A stretch of 64,000 nt of DNA from Shewanella eurypsychrophilus (GCF_007004545.3 NZ_CP045503.2:3752102-3816101), one strand, 5' to 3'. Counted from the first letter of the stretch, positions 10,226-19,859 are shown. Notes: generated by a model from the sequence alone, not told the origin. Translations and numbers: made by a program.

Positions 10226-10570
10226 TTAAACTGGCATGCTCATAATCGATTTATATGCTTCTACAAACTTATTTCTCACTTGCACTGTGGCTTCAAAAGC
10301 AACACTAGCCTTTTCTCTCGCTATAACAGTGTCAGAAAGTGTCACACTGGTGTCGCCCATCTCTAAACGAGTCGCAAGAGATGCTGAGTTTGATTGTAAC
10401 TCACCTACCGTTCCGATAGCTTGAGATAATAAGGCACCGAAGTCACTACCAGCAACGCTATTAACTTGCTGAGTGATAGGAGAGCTGAAACCTGAATTCA
10501 GCCCAGAGGTTGGAATTTCACTGCTAAGAGACTGCATCTCTTGTAATAATGAATTGGCTCCAATTTGCAT
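10226..10570 (-). CDS. fliE: Flagellar hook-basal body protein FliE
   Basis: The 114-residue protein ends in the family signature (FEATVQVRNKFVEAYKSIMSMPV). FliE links the MS-ring to the rod. It is the first gene of fliEFGHIJ and has a sigma-54 promoter about 75 bases upstream of its ATG. The 364-bp heptamer array begins about 34 bases upstream of that promoter, so it occupies the place where an upstream activator site would normally be looked for. Confidence 0.94.
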   Translation of the reverse strand: MQIGANSLLQEMQSLSSEIPTSGLNSGFSSPITQQVNSVAGSDFGALLSQAIGTVGELQSNSASLATRLEMGDTSVTLSDTVIAREKASVAFEATVQVRNKFVEAYKSIMSMPV

Positions 10571-10644
10571 ATGTTACTCCCTATCACCCTAATGTACTGG
10601 GTCAGTGTCGAATTGTTGACTTACTTAACTGATAGATAAGAACA

Positions 10645-10662
10645 TGCAAGAATACTGCCAAG
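10645..10662 (-). promoter_or_regulatory. Sigma-54 promoter of the fliE operon
   Basis: The minus strand reads CTTGGCAGTATTCTTGCA, with GG-N10-GC spacing and a TTGCA -12 element. It is between the fliE start and the heptamer array. The expected activator is FlrC, by analogy with the Vibrio fliEFGHIJ operon. Confidence 0.82.
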
Positions 10663-10695
10663 TTAAATAAAGAAGGGAGGAGGTAAGGATAGTTC

Positions 10696-11059
10696 CTAGG
10701 AGCTAGGAGCTAGGAACTCGAACCTCGAACCTCGGAACTTGAAACTCGGACCTCGGACCTCGAAACTCGAAACTTGAAATTCGAAACTTGAAACTTGAAA
10801 CTCGAAACTTGAAACTCGAAACTTGAAACTTGAAACTTGAAACTCGAAACTTGAAACTTGAAACTTGAAACTTGAAACTCGAAACTTGAAACTCGAAACT
10901 TGAAACTCGAAACTCGAAACTCGAAACTCGAAACTCGAAACTTGAAACTCGAAACTCGAAACTTGAAACTCGGACCTCGGACCTCGGACCTCGAACCTCG
11001 GACCTCGAACCTCGATCCTAGGAACTCGATCCTAGGAACTCAAACCTCGAACCTCGAAA
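10696..11059. repeat. 52-unit heptanucleotide tandem array (CTYGAAA family)
   Basis: The array is 364 bases, exactly 52 units of 7 with no phase slip that I could find. Central units are almost all CTTGAAA or CTCGAAA. Units toward both ends drift to CTCGGAC, CTCGAAC, CTCGATC and CTAGGAA. This gradient, homogeneous core and diverged edges, is what slippage or unequal exchange would give. The array fills the gap between the flrC stop (8 bases away) and the fliE promoter. There are no spacers, so it is not CRISPR, and I see no ORF using it. Confidence 0.97.
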
Positions 11060-11066
11060 CCTTATT

Positions 11067-12428
11067 TTAGGCTGGGATCTCTATCCCCATATCTCGCATT
11101 TTAGCCATTTTATATCTTAGCGTTCTTGCACTAATACCCAATTTTTCAGCGACCAATTTTCGACTCCCCTTACACATATTCAGGGTCTCTAAAATTATCA
11201 CGTGCTCTTGGGCTTTTAACTCATCTCCTAAAGCATCTAACTCTGCTGGCTTAGCTTGATCACTCAATGGCTGAACCACAGGTTCTATGGTTAACTTAAC
11301 GTCTTGACTATCGATGATAATGTCGTTCACACTGATATGCTCACCACTATTTAGGATTAGAGCACGTTGAATAACATTATCCAGTTCACGCACATTCCCT
11401 GGCCATCTGTGTGTTAATAGCCTACGACAAGCACTTTCATCGAGCACAGGACATGGTGCAAGGCCAGAATGCGCAGCGTGCTTAGCGATTAGGTGTCTCG
11501 CTAAAGGCAATATATCTGCAGGTCTTTGGTTTAAAGCAGGCCAAGTAAGAGGAAATACATTAATTCTATAAAACAAATCCTCACGAAATGTGCCGTCGGC
11601 TACAGTTGCTTTTAGATCTCGATTTGACGTTGCCAGTACGCGAATATCCAGTTTAATATTTTTACGACCGCCGAGACGTTCAACTTCTCGTTCTTGCAGT
11701 ACTCTGAGCAATTTGGCTTGTAAACCTAAATCCATTTCTGAAATTTCATCTAAGAGTAAAGTGCCACCTTGAGCCTGCTCAAATTTTCCTGGACATGCTT
11801 GATATGCGCCGGTGAAAGCGCCTTTTTCGTAACCAAATAATGTTGCCTCGAGCATATTTTCTGGTATTGCTGCACAGTTTATCGCTATAAATGGCCCTTC
11901 ATTTCTTGAACTATGTTGGTGAATAAACCGCGCCAACACCTCTTTACCTGAGCCGCTAGGACCTAAAATCATCACAGATGCATCGGAGCAAGCCACTTTC
12001 TCAGCTAAGGCGAGCAAAGCTAAGCTTTTTTCATCCGCTACAATAGGCTTATTATCTACATTCCTCGGTTTCAAATACCGCGAGACTTGATTGAGTAATA
12101 CTTGTGGTGCGAAGGGCTTTGCCAAATAATCCACCGCCCCTAACTTAATAGCATTAACCGCATTATCTATGGTTGCATATGCAGTCATTAATAATATGGG
12201 GAGATTAGCTTGCTGCTGTTGAAGGTAATTGAGCAAGCCTATGCCCCCAATACCCTCCATCTGAATGTCACTAATGACTAAATCGAACGATTCATTCTTA
12301 AGCTTGAGAATGGCATCTTCAGCACAGCTGACATCGACACATTCATAATGTGCGAGCAGCAAGGTATCAAATAACGCCTCTCTGAGTGAATGGTCATCTT
12401 CTACTAGTAATATTTTACCTTCAGACAT
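11067..12428 (-). CDS. flrC: Sigma-54 dependent flagellar response regulator FlrC
   Basis: The protein is about 453 residues. It has an N-terminal receiver domain with phospho-acceptor Asp54 (VISDIQMEG) and Lys104, an AAA+ domain with Walker A GPSGSGKE (about 156-163) and GAFTGA (203-208) for contacting RpoN, and a C-terminal Fis-type helix-turn-helix (SRKLVAEKLGISARTLRYKM). FlrC, phosphorylated by FlrB, activates class III basal body and hook genes. The ATG giving MSEGKILLVEDD overlaps the flrB stop by 8 bases (ATGTCTGA), indicating coupled translation. Confidence 0.95.
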   Translation of the reverse strand: MSEGKILLVEDDHSLREALFDTLLLAHYECVDVSCAEDAILKLKNESFDLVISDIQMEGIGGIGLLNYLQQQQANLPILLMTAYATIDNAVNAIKLGAVDYLAKPFAPQVLLNQVSRYLKPRNVDNKPIVADEKSLALLALAEKVACSDASVMILGPSGSGKEVLARFIHQHSSRNEGPFIAINCAAIPENMLEATLFGYEKGAFTGAYQACPGKFEQAQGGTLLLDEISEMDLGLQAKLLRVLQEREVERLGGRKNIKLDIRVLATSNRDLKATVADGTFREDLFYRINVFPLTWPALNQRPADILPLARHLIAKHAAHSGLAPCPVLDESACRRLLTHRWPGNVRELDNVIQRALILNSGEHISVNDIIIDSQDVKLTIEPVVQPLSDQAKPAELDALGDELKAQEHVIILETLNMCKGSRKLVAEKLGISARTLRYKMAKMRDMGIEIPA

Positions 12429-13539
12429 GATCGGCCCCCTTAACAACCTGTACTTCATCAGCAATGGCGTGATTAAAGCTATCGTTAATACCTTGATTTA
12501 GTTTTGGAAATATTAGAATAGCCTTACAGCCTTTATTTTTTTGACAGCGTAATTGCATTTTACCACCATGATTAGCGACAACAGACTGAACCACCGCCAG
12601 ACCTAACCCGGTGCCTTGGCTTTTAGTGGTAAAAAAGGGCTCAAGCACCTTCTGCTGCATCTCACTGTCTAAGCCTTTGCCATTATCAGTGACTTCTATT
12701 TGAATTTGATTTTCTATGTCTGCCGTTCTTATTTCAACTAAAGTGGCACCGGCTTCAATACTATTTATAACTAAATTATTAATAGCAGAGCTGAGCGCAG
12801 TACTGTTTGCTAAAAATTCATTTACCGAAAGATCAACGAGTCGTAATTGACTTAGATGTTGTGCTGCAATTGGCTCACAATTAGCCATCACACTGTCGAG
12901 TATGTCGGCGGTAGAATGAGCCTCTCCTTGCTCCTGCCCTCGACCTTTGGCCATTAGCAACATATCATTGACTTGATGCTCTAATTCATTGAGTCGATCG
13001 ACGAGTTTAGTCTGAAATCGACTACGGGATTGTTCAGAAATCTTAGGGCTGGCTAAATTAGAGGCATAAAGCAAGGCTGCAGTGAGTGGCGTCCTTACTT
13101 GATGGGCCAATGTGGCTACCATCTTTCCCAAAGCAGATAACCGCTGAAGGTGAGATAAATTTTTCTGCAGCAAACGTGTCTCAGTAAGATCTGTGAGTAC
13201 AATGAGCTGACCTGGTTCTGGCGTTAAAGGCGTGATAGCCATTTTAACTCGTCGGCCATTTCTCAATGAAACTTCATGGCCGTCATCCTTTTGTGGCGAG
13301 AAAGCCCGATTGATTATTTGTAGCCATTTTAGCCCTTCCAGTGGCAAACCTAGCAGCTCAACAGCAACCGGATTAGCATCGGTAACCAGTCCGTCTCCAT
13401 TGAGAATAATAATCCCTGACGGCATAGCCTGTAAAATGTGTTCCATGCGATTAGACATGTTGGCAGCGGGCGCTGCATCCAACCATTTAGGGGACAGTTT
13501 ATTTAGGCTATCTAATTGTATTTGAGGACTTACGGACAT
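12421..13539 (-). CDS. flrB: Flagellar sensor histidine kinase FlrB
   Basis: The 372-residue protein is soluble and has no membrane helix. A PAS-like domain occupies about residues 30-120. A HisKA domain follows with His146 in LAHQVRTPL, then a HATPase domain with the N box (INNLVINSIEAGA) and G boxes (DNGKGLD, GTGLGLAVV). It phosphorylates FlrC. A sigma-54 promoter 37 bases upstream agrees with class II control by FlrA, as known for Vibrio flrBC. Confidence 0.94.
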   Translation of the reverse strand: MSVSPQIQLDSLNKLSPKWLDAAPAANMSNRMEHILQAMPSGIIILNGDGLVTDANPVAVELLGLPLEGLKWLQIINRAFSPQKDDGHEVSLRNGRRVKMAITPLTPEPGQLIVLTDLTETRLLQKNLSHLQRLSALGKMVATLAHQVRTPLTAALLYASNLASPKISEQSRSRFQTKLVDRLNELEHQVNDMLLMAKGRGQEQGEAHSTADILDSVMANCEPIAAQHLSQLRLVDLSVNEFLANSTALSSAINNLVINSIEAGATLVEIRTADIENQIQIEVTDNGKGLDSEMQQKVLEPFFTTKSQGTGLGLAVVQSVVANHGGKMQLRCQKNKGCKAILIFPKLNQGINDSFNHAIADEVQVVKGADHV

Positions 13540-13575
13540 ATCTACTCCGTCAAAAAATTGCTGCTAACGGAGTAA

Positions 13576-13593
13576 TTGCACGATTTGTGCCAA
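13576..13593 (-). promoter_or_regulatory. Sigma-54 promoter of flrBC
   Basis: The minus strand reads TTGGCACAAATCGTGCAA, with consensus TGGCAC, exact 12-base GG-to-GC spacing and TGCA. It lies in the flrA-flrB gap just before flrB. FlrA is the expected activator. Confidence 0.87.
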
Positions 13594-13671
13594 AAAACAA
13601 AGAAGGATCTCGGTGCAAGGATGTTTGCAGGCTAACTTGAGGAGAAATATGAATATTTTAAAGGAAGTTCT

Positions 13672-13700
13672 AGTTCCTAGGGACTAGTGCCTAGGAACTG
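13672..13700. repeat. Short heptamer relic (CTAGGNN units)
   Basis: Read on the plus strand the segment divides into TTCCTAG GGACTAG TGCCTAG, with TAG recurring every 7 bases. On the other strand the units are CTAGGCA, CTAGTCC and CTAGGAA. The last is identical to edge units of the large array at 10696-11059. The segment is between flrA and the flrB promoter. Confidence 0.7.
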
Positions 13701-13711
13701 TGTAGACTGAG

Positions 13712-15145
13712 TTAATCTTTACCCATGCCATATTTACGCATCTTCTCGACGAGAGTAGTACGCCTTATACCCAGCATTTCAGCGGCTCTCGCAACAACAT
13801 TATCCTGCTGCTCTAAGGCCTGCCTGATCATATCAATTTCAAGTTCGGCTAAGAGATCCTTTAGGTTAACACCTTCTGGTGGAAGTTCGCTTGGGAAGCG
13901 CGTTTCCGGGATCTCGATAGACTCTTCGTCACTGAAAATTGATGCTAAGGCATCGCGCTCTAACTCTTCCTCGCTGATCTCAACGCAATACTCTGGTACA
14001 TCGATATGGCGATACTTAACAGGAAGATCATTCACATCAACCAAGCCACCAGGATACAGAATAGTTAATCGCTCAACGAGGTTTGAAAGTTCTCTGACAT
14101 TTCCAGACCAAATATGCTCTTTCAAAGACTCAATAGCACGTTGAGTGAATCTAACTTTACCTCGTCCTTCGTTGTAGACTCGGCTTACTAGTTCTTGTAA
14201 AAGCAAAGGAATATCATCTTTTCTTTCACATAGAGCTGGCATTTCGATAGGGAATACATTGAGACGATAATAAAGATCCTCTCTAAACTCACCCGTGGTG
14301 ATCATGGTTTCTATGTCTCTGTGAGTCGCAGCCACCACACGAACATCGGCCGCTATAGACTTACTGCCTCCCACTCGCTCAAATACTCGCTCCTGCAGTA
14401 CACGCAGTAACTTAACTTGCATTTGCAGCGGCATGTCGCCGATTTCATCTAAGAAAAGCGTTCCCTTTTCAGCCAGTTCGAAGCGACCTTTTCGAGCGCT
14501 AATAGCCCCTGTAAATGAGCCTTTCTCGTGACCAAACAGTTCACTTTCCAATAACTCAGCCGGAATCGCGCCACAGTTGACAGGTATAAAGGGTCCATCA
14601 CGTCGTTCAGAAATATAATGAATATTACGAGCAACAACCTCTTTGCCCGTACCTGACTGACCCAGCACAATCACAGTAGCGTCAGAACCAGCGACTTGGC
14701 TAATCAAATGACGAACCTGAGCGATCCCTTCACTGCGCCCAACCATGCTACGAAACAATTTTGTTTGGTTAACACTTGTTGGTACATCAGGACGTTTAGC
14801 TTGCCCAAACACCTGACAAAAATGCAGTAACTCTGTCAGCTGAGGGTAATTAAGGGGTTCTTCAATGCAACCAAGGATATTTGAGGCGCTGCCGCCTTCA
14901 AGCTCTCCTAACAACAAAATAGGCTGCCAAGGAAGTTTCCTAGCTAAGGATTGAAATAACTCTTTTGACTGCGAGTCAGCAGTGATAACCAAGGCTCTAA
15001 ATCGTGTGTTTTGGAGTCGAAGTTCAAGTTTATCGATTGCGACTAACTCAACTTGCTCACCTAAAAACTCAAATACACATGATAAGCGATTAATTCGCTC
15101 AGACTGGTTACCGACAAGTAGAATTCGTTGATCTGTTTGCATCAT
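13712..15145 (-). CDS. flrA: Master flagellar sigma-54 activator FlrA (FleQ family)
   Basis: The 477-residue protein has a receiver-like N-terminal FleQ domain lacking a normal acidic phosphorylation pocket. Its AAA+ domain has Walker A GQSGTGKE (about 162-169), GSFTGA (209-214, the FleQ-type variant of GAFTGA) and Walker B FLDEIG (231-236). A Fis-type helix-turn-helix closes the protein (ARAAEMLGIRRTTLVEKM). FlrA sits at the top of the polar flagellar cascade and in Vibrio activates flrBC. The monocistronic placement between flrB and fliS fits. A start three bases later is equally possible. Confidence 0.95.
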   Translation of the reverse strand: MMQTDQRILLVGNQSERINRLSCVFEFLGEQVELVAIDKLELRLQNTRFRALVITADSQSKELFQSLARKLPWQPILLLGELEGGSASNILGCIEEPLNYPQLTELLHFCQVFGQAKRPDVPTSVNQTKLFRSMVGRSEGIAQVRHLISQVAGSDATVIVLGQSGTGKEVVARNIHYISERRDGPFIPVNCGAIPAELLESELFGHEKGSFTGAISARKGRFELAEKGTLFLDEIGDMPLQMQVKLLRVLQERVFERVGGSKSIAADVRVVAATHRDIETMITTGEFREDLYYRLNVFPIEMPALCERKDDIPLLLQELVSRVYNEGRGKVRFTQRAIESLKEHIWSGNVRELSNLVERLTILYPGGLVDVNDLPVKYRHIDVPEYCVEISEEELERDALASIFSDEESIEIPETRFPSELPPEGVNLKDLLAELEIDMIRQALEQQDNVVARAAEMLGIRRTTLVEKMRKYGMGKD

Positions 15146-15450
15146 TCAAAAAGCCGTAAAGCGCTCGTTATTATTCGCATTAATTATTAGTGTTTGTTGC
15201 TTAAAATCAATGTAGTGTTTCCATTACAAATTTGAACAAAATCACTACCATGAGGAATAGTGTATTATCAGCAAGCTATTAGCAAGTCTCTGATGCCTTT
15301 TATGCTTAACTAGATTGATATTCTTTAAACTTATTTGATTTTAGCTGAAAAACTCGACGAAACCATAACAAATTGTCAAATAATTGACTCTAGCCATTTA
15401 TTTGGGGCCGTGGCCCCTAAATCAATACTAACGCCCTTAAGCAATAAAAA
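15146..15450. other. flrA upstream region
   Basis: These 305 bases between flrA and fliS must hold the flrA promoter. I see no sigma-54 or sigma-28 site facing flrA, which suggests sigma-70 control as expected for a master regulator. The only other structure is a hairpin near the fliS end. Confidence 0.5.
15400..15422 (-). terminator. Hairpin downstream of fliS
   Basis: A GGGGCC/GGCCCC stem with flanking TTT/AAA pairing lies 29 bases beyond the fliS stop. The following T-run on the minus strand is short, so Rho-independent termination is only likely. Confidence 0.5.
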
Positions 15451-15861
15451 CTAAACAGCTTCGGTGTGCGATACTGTATGATGGTCTTCTTCAGGGATCG
15501 CATCCCAGCCCTCCTTAATTATTTTAAGGATATCACTGACATCATCTAGCGCTTGGATATCGTTATTGATATTTGCTTCGGATATACGTCGGAGCATAAA
15601 GTCATACAAGTTTGAGAGATTACCAGCAATCTCCCCCCCAGCATCCATATTAAGACTACTGTTTAAGCCAGTAATCAAGCCAATAGCCTTACCGATAAAA
15701 ATACCTTTATTTCCTATGTCGCCATTTTCTATGGCATAGCGGCTTTGAGCTATTCGCTGTAGCGCTCCTTCGAACATCATCTGAATAACCCTATGAGGCG
15801 AAGCAACAGATATTTCGTTCTCTAAAGAAACTTTTCGATATGATTGCAGTGACTTTCTCAT
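15451..15861 (-). CDS. fliS: Flagellin export chaperone FliS
   Basis: The 136-residue, mostly helical protein carries the family pattern MRKSLQSYRKVSLENEISVASPHRVIQMMFEGAL with a later LYDFMLRRISEANI. FliS binds the C-terminal helix of flagellin, prevents premature polymerisation and hands it to FlhA. It is last in flaG-fliD-fliT-fliS, the Vibrio-type order. With six flagellins in this genome it has several clients sharing an identical C-terminus. Confidence 0.95.
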   Translation of the reverse strand: MRKSLQSYRKVSLENEISVASPHRVIQMMFEGALQRIAQSRYAIENGDIGNKGIFIGKAIGLITGLNSSLNMDAGGEIAGNLSNLYDFMLRRISEANINNDIQALDDVSDILKIIKEGWDAIPEEDHHTVSHTEAV

Positions 15862-15867
15862 AAATAC

Positions 15868-16188
15868 CTACCTATTAGCATCAATTGCTTTATAAACATT
15901 GAGCTGTCTTTTACTTTTACTGCCTAGATGCAATAAAGCTTTTCGATGTTCAAGAATCTTTTTAGCTTTAACTTCAAAGTCAAGCGTATAAACTAGCTGA
16001 ATCTCAAGTTCTGCTCTATCACGTTCACTAGAAATAGCTAAAAAGCTATCGAGTAAAGATTGACGCTCCCCAATAAGCTCATGCAAACTTGATACCAACT
16101 TATCAGACCCTTCCTCTTCTGCAGGCTGTTCATCCAACTTTTTTAAAGTTAACTCAATTTGATTGTTTACATCTTCCAAGGTTGGCAT
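15868..16188 (-). CDS. fliT: FliT/FlaI-like flagellar chaperone
   Basis: This small 106-residue helical, charged protein lies between fliD and fliS, 6 bases from fliS. In Vibrio this position is held by flaI, regarded as a FliT-type chaperone for the cap protein FliD. Sequence conservation in this family is poor, so the call is mostly from position, size and predicted helices. Confidence 0.75.
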   Translation of the reverse strand: MPTLEDVNNQIELTLKKLDEQPAEEEGSDKLVSSLHELIGERQSLLDSFLAISSERDRAELEIQLVYTLDFEVKAKKILEHRKALLHLGSKSKRQLNVYKAIDANR

Positions 16189-16206
16189 TAATAAAACTCC
16201 GGTGGA

Positions 16207-17571
16207 TTACTGCTTAACTACACCAGGCAGCGAATTAAGCCTATCTGACAAGCCCGAACTCTGCTGGTTTAACTGAGCTACAATAAGATCCATCGCATTG
16301 AATTGTTTAAGTAACCTTGCCTGCAGAGCTTCCATCTTTATGGTAAAAGCCGCTCTTTGATCATCTAATCGAGACTTATCTTTGGTATACGCATTATTGC
16401 GGTTATCAATGACTCCACCAGACTTCACGTAGCCATCGACGAGTGAATCTAACCTATTGGCAACACCAGTATCTGTGGTCGCAAAAAGTCCCTCTAAGCT
16501 TGACATATCCTCTGCAATAATTTGATCTAGCTTTGTATCATCAATTGATAGCTTTCCATATCTGTCAGTTTCAATGCCAATATCATAAAGAGCAATCGTT
16601 TCACTTCCTACTGTGACACGCTCACTGATCATATTTCGCAATTGAGATTCCAGAGACCGGATAACTGAATCACCTTGTAAAGCAGCCGCCTCATCTTTAT
16701 CTACATCATAAGAAGAAAGACCATCTATAGCACTGATTAAACTGTTATAGGCGTCAACAAAGCCTTTGACATTTTCTTTTACTGTTTCTGTGTCTAACTC
16801 TATTTTAAACACTGTAGTTTCAGCTAAATCGGCATCTGTTAGATTAAGTGTGACACCAGTAATTGCTGTAGTAACGTTATTACTTTGGGAAGTGACTTTC
16901 TGGCCATCAATGTGAACAATTGAGTTTTGAGCGGTTTGAAGTTCAGTGGTGTTTCCTGCGCCAAACATATCGTCTAATCCAGTCCCAACAGTGTCATTTG
17001 CCACGATGGCGATTTGATTATCAGTTCCTTCATTATCTGAACTTAATACCAAACGGCTTCCTGCATCGCTTGTCACAATCGTTGCCGTCACACCGACGTT
17101 ATCATTAGCTTCATTAATGCTATTAGCGATAGTTTGCAATGAATCAGTAGCCCCTACTGTTATTGAAAAACTATCACCGTTTACCGTTAAATCTAAACTC
17201 CCCTCTCCCACAGCCAGTGCTGGGTCACCAACATTTATCCCACCAAGTTTATGTGCAGCAGCTAACTGCTCGACCTGGATATTATAACTACCTGTTTGAG
17301 CAAATTTATCTGCCTCTGCAGTTAAAAATGTACTCTCACCTGTAGAAACTTTACGTTGGTTTAATTCAGTTCCGCTCTTAATTTTCTCAAGTGCATCTTG
17401 AAATGTTGCAAGTTCACTTTTTAGACTACCAAAAGCCGATACCTTTGCATCTATGCTCTTTTCTGTTTTATTAAAAATAGCCTCTTTAGGCACTTTTTCC
17501 GCATCAACTAAAACGCTTACGATATTACTAATATCTAGGCCTGAGCCGATACCTGTAGCTGTTAATGCCAT
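16207..17571 (-). CDS. fliD: Flagellar filament cap protein FliD
   Basis: The 454-residue protein has FliD_N (TGIGSGLDISNIVSVLVDAE at the start) and FliD_C (VKGFVDAYNSLISAI and a C-terminal coiled coil). It caps the filament tip and guides flagellin folding. GAGG lies 8 bases upstream of the ATG. Length is normal for polar-flagellum FliD. The gap to flaG is only 34 bases. Confidence 0.95.
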   Translation of the reverse strand: MALTATGIGSGLDISNIVSVLVDAEKVPKEAIFNKTEKSIDAKVSAFGSLKSELATFQDALEKIKSGTELNQRKVSTGESTFLTAEADKFAQTGSYNIQVEQLAAAHKLGGINVGDPALAVGEGSLDLTVNGDSFSITVGATDSLQTIANSINEANDNVGVTATIVTSDAGSRLVLSSDNEGTDNQIAIVANDTVGTGLDDMFGAGNTTELQTAQNSIVHIDGQKVTSQSNNVTTAITGVTLNLTDADLAETTVFKIELDTETVKENVKGFVDAYNSLISAIDGLSSYDVDKDEAAALQGDSVIRSLESQLRNMISERVTVGSETIALYDIGIETDRYGKLSIDDTKLDQIIAEDMSSLEGLFATTDTGVANRLDSLVDGYVKSGGVIDNRNNAYTKDKSRLDDQRAAFTIKMEALQARLLKQFNAMDLIVAQLNQQSSGLSDRLNSLPGVVKQ

Positions 17572-17605
17572 AAGAACCTCTAACTATTCAACTTAAAACA
17601 AAAAA

Positions 17606-18004
17606 TCAGGCTTCAGTTTTCATCAAAAGCCCTGCCACTTCGGACAATTTTTGAGCCAGTTCCAGTGCTTCTTCATTTGGAATCTGCCTAATAATATCAC
17701 CTGAATCAATATCTAAAACACTGACAACTGATTGACCAGAGCTTTCATCAATTCTAAAAGCTAACCCTTTTTTCATTACTGACATCATATCAGATAAATC
17801 AATAGCTAACTTCTCTAGTTCTTCTGGGCTTTGCGCCTCAGGTTCAGCAGTTGACGACTTTACATCTTCCACCGCTTGAATGATTGATCGCCGATCAAGT
17901 TCAGCTTCTGAAGAAGCACGACTCTCGCCCAGCTGAGCTGTATCTATATTAATTTTAGCAGGTACCCCATTCGGTGAGCCTGTGACATTGATATCCATTG
18001 TCAT
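17606..18004 (-). CDS. flaG: FlaG family flagellar protein
   Basis: The 132-residue protein ends in the FlaG signature, with LAFRIDESSGQSVVSVLDIDSG and IIRQIPNEEALELAQKL. In Vibrio and Pseudomonas FlaG influences filament length or stability, though the mechanism is unclear. It lies between the last flagellin gene and fliD. AGGAG is 4 bases before the first ATG; a second ATG two codons later is an alternative start. Confidence 0.93.
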   Translation of the reverse strand: MTMDINVTGSPNGVPAKINIDTAQLGESRASSEAELDRRSIIQAVEDVKSSTAEPEAQSPEELEKLAIDLSDMMSVMKKGLAFRIDESSGQSVVSVLDIDSGDIIRQIPNEEALELAQKLSEVAGLLMKTEA

Positions 18005-18080
18005 ACATCTCCTCTATATAAAACTAGCTTCTATATCTCGATATTATACCGAAATAGATTATTACCTATTTACAGTCAAC

Positions 18081-18110
18081 AAAGGGAGACTCGTCTCCGA
18101 ACCTCCCTTT
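18081..18110 (-). terminator. Terminator-like hairpin after flagellin 1
   Basis: An 8-bp stem AAAGGGAG/CTCCCTTT with a 14-base loop lies 28 bases beyond the flagellin stop. A modest T-run follows on the minus strand. Confidence 0.6.
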
Positions 18111-18137
18111 CATCTCTCAATACTTACTATATTATCC

Positions 18138-18953
18138 CTATAGAAGTGAGAGTGCTACCTGAGGAAGTTGATTTGCCTGAGCTAACATTGCCGAGCCGGT
18201 CTGTTGTAGTACTTGGTTTTTAGTCATGGTTGATGTCTCTTTTGCAAAATCGACATCAACAATACGACTCTTAGCATCCGCAACGTTAGCCTGTGTGTTA
18301 GCGCTGTTACTGACGTTATGAGACAGACGGTTTTGGATTGCACCTAGCTTTGCTCTTTGAGTGTCAATAGACTTAATTGCCGCATCAATTGTACCAACTG
18401 CAGATGATGCAAGCGTATCAGTTGAGACAATTAAAGCATTAACACCTAAGTCAGTAGCATCAGTTCCAGAGATAGAGATTGAAATATTCTCTCCACCTTG
18501 GTGACCAACCTGAAAGTTTTTAGCAAGGAAAGTACTCGTTAATAATTTAGTATCACCAAATGCTGTAGTATCAGATATTGCCGTGATCTCAAGTGCTAGT
18601 TGATCAATCTCTGATTGCAGTGCTGCTCTATCACTTGTTGAGTTTGCACCGTTAACAGCCTGTACAGATAAATCACGCATCCGCTGTAACATATTGGTTT
18701 GTTCTTGCATTGCACCTTCAGCAATTTGTGCAACTGAAATCGCATCATTGGCATTTCTCATGCCGACATCTAAACCTCGGATCTGACTGTTCAAGCGATT
18801 AGAGATCGCAAGTCCTGCTGCATCATCTTTTGCACTATTAATACGCAGACCACTCGATAAACGCTCCATCGACGTAGCTAAAGCATTACCTGACTGATTC
18901 AGGTTTTTCTGTGCTTTCATCGAAGTAACATTGGTGTTTACTGTAATAGCCAT
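18138..18953 (-). CDS. Flagellin 1 (271 residues)
   Basis: The protein has the invariant flagellin N-terminal ([18 protein letters not shown]) and C-terminal ([20 protein letters not shown]) helices, which form the D0/D1 filament core. Only a short central region (about residues 145-195) separates them, so no D2/D3 domains are present. It belongs to the longer class, together with flagellins 3 and 6. The second ATG is used as start because all paralogues begin MAITV. It has its own sigma-28 promoter. Central Ser/Thr residues are the likely glycosylation sites, which is inference. Confidence 0.95.
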   Translation of the reverse strand: MAITVNTNVTSMKAQKNLNQSGNALATSMERLSSGLRINSAKDDAAGLAISNRLNSQIRGLDVGMRNANDAISVAQIAEGAMQEQTNMLQRMRDLSVQAVNGANSTSDRAALQSEIDQLALEITAISDTTAFGDTKLLTSTFLAKNFQVGHQGGENISISISGTDATDLGVNALIVSTDTLASSAVGTIDAAIKSIDTQRAKLGAIQNRLSHNVSNSANTQANVADAKSRIVDVDFAKETSTMTKNQVLQQTGSAMLAQANQLPQVALSLL

Positions 18954-18974
18954 AACAATTATCCTCTTAAACAT

Positions 18975-19001
18975 TTAGCGGCTAATAATTAGAAATCTTT
19001 A
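18975..19001 (-). promoter_or_regulatory. Sigma-28 promoter of flagellin 1
   Basis: The minus strand has TAAAGATT, an 11-base spacer, then GCCGCTAA, close to the FliA consensus TAAAGTTT-N11-GCCGATAA. It is 22 bases upstream of the ATG. Confidence 0.8.
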
Positions 19002-19058
19002 ATTAAATTTGTATTATTTTCGAACAAATTAATTTAATTCCAATTTAGCCATGAAATT

Positions 19059-19859
19059 TTACAATAATGACAATGCAACCTGAGGTAACTGGTTTGCTTG
19101 TGCTAACATCGCAGAACCTGTTTGTTGTAAAACTTGGTTCTTAGTCATAGTCGACGTTTCTTTAGCAAAATCGACATCTACAATTCGACTCTTAGCATCG
19201 GCGACATTGGCTTGAGTATTAGCACTGTTACTTATGTTGTGCGATAACCTATTTTGTGCCGCACCAAGCGATGAACGTTGTGTATCAATGGTGCCAATAG
19301 CGGTATCAATTGCTGCAGTAGCTGCAGACCCAACAACTAGACCACTCACCAGAAGAGTGGCGGCATCGGTATCGGTAACACTAATAGAGATGTTTTCGCC
19401 GCCCTGGTGCCCTACCTGGAAGCTTTTTGCAGTGAAAGTACCATCTAATAACTTGGTATCACCAAAAGCTGTGGTATCTGCAATTGCTGTGATCTCTGTT
19501 GATAGTTGATCATACTCAGCTTGAAGTGCTGCTATATCGCTTGTCGAGTTAGCACCGTTAACTGCTTGCACAGACAAATCACGCATCCGCTGCAGCATGT
19601 TGGTTTGCTCTTGCATCGCACCTTCAGCAATCTGAGCTACGGATATAGCATCATTGGCATTTCTCATACCAACATCAAGCCCTCTTACCTGGCTATTAAG
19701 TCGGTTCGAAATAGCCAGTCCAGCAGCATCATCTTTTGCACTGTTAATACGAAGACCACTTGATAAACGCTCCATCGATGTTGCTAATGCATTACCTGAG
19801 CTATTTAAATTTTTCTGCGCCTTCATTGAAGTCACATTGGTATTTACTGTAATCGCCAT
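19059..19859 (-). CDS. Flagellin 2 (266 residues)
   Basis: This shorter-class flagellin shares near-identical N- and C-terminal core helices with its neighbours. It has a central region containing [18 protein letters not shown] in place of the SEIDQL/SEVDQL form seen in flagellins 1 and 3. That substitution groups it with flagellins 4 and 5. The MAITV start is taken; the upstream in-frame codons lie in the leader. It is expressed from its own sigma-28 promoter. Confidence 0.95.
   Translation of the reverse strand: MAITVNTNVTSMKAQKNLNSSGNALATSMERLSSGLRINSAKDDAAGLAISNRLNSQVRGLDVGMRNANDAISVAQIAEGAMQEQTNMLQRMRDLSVQAVNGANSTSDIAALQAEYDQLSTEITAIADTTAFGDTKLLDGTFTAKSFQVGHQGGENISISVTDTDAATLLVSGLVVGSAATAAIDTAIGTIDTQRSSLGAAQNRLSHNISNSANTQANVADAKSRIVDVDFAKETSTMTKNQVLQQTGSAMLAQANQLPQVALSLL

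Noticed and set aside
10696..11059. CRISPR array
   Set aside because: Units are 7 bases with no spacers, and no cas genes are present.
13725..14144. 139-residue open frame opposite flrA
   Set aside because: It is antisense to the conserved AAA+ and Fis regions and has no independent support.
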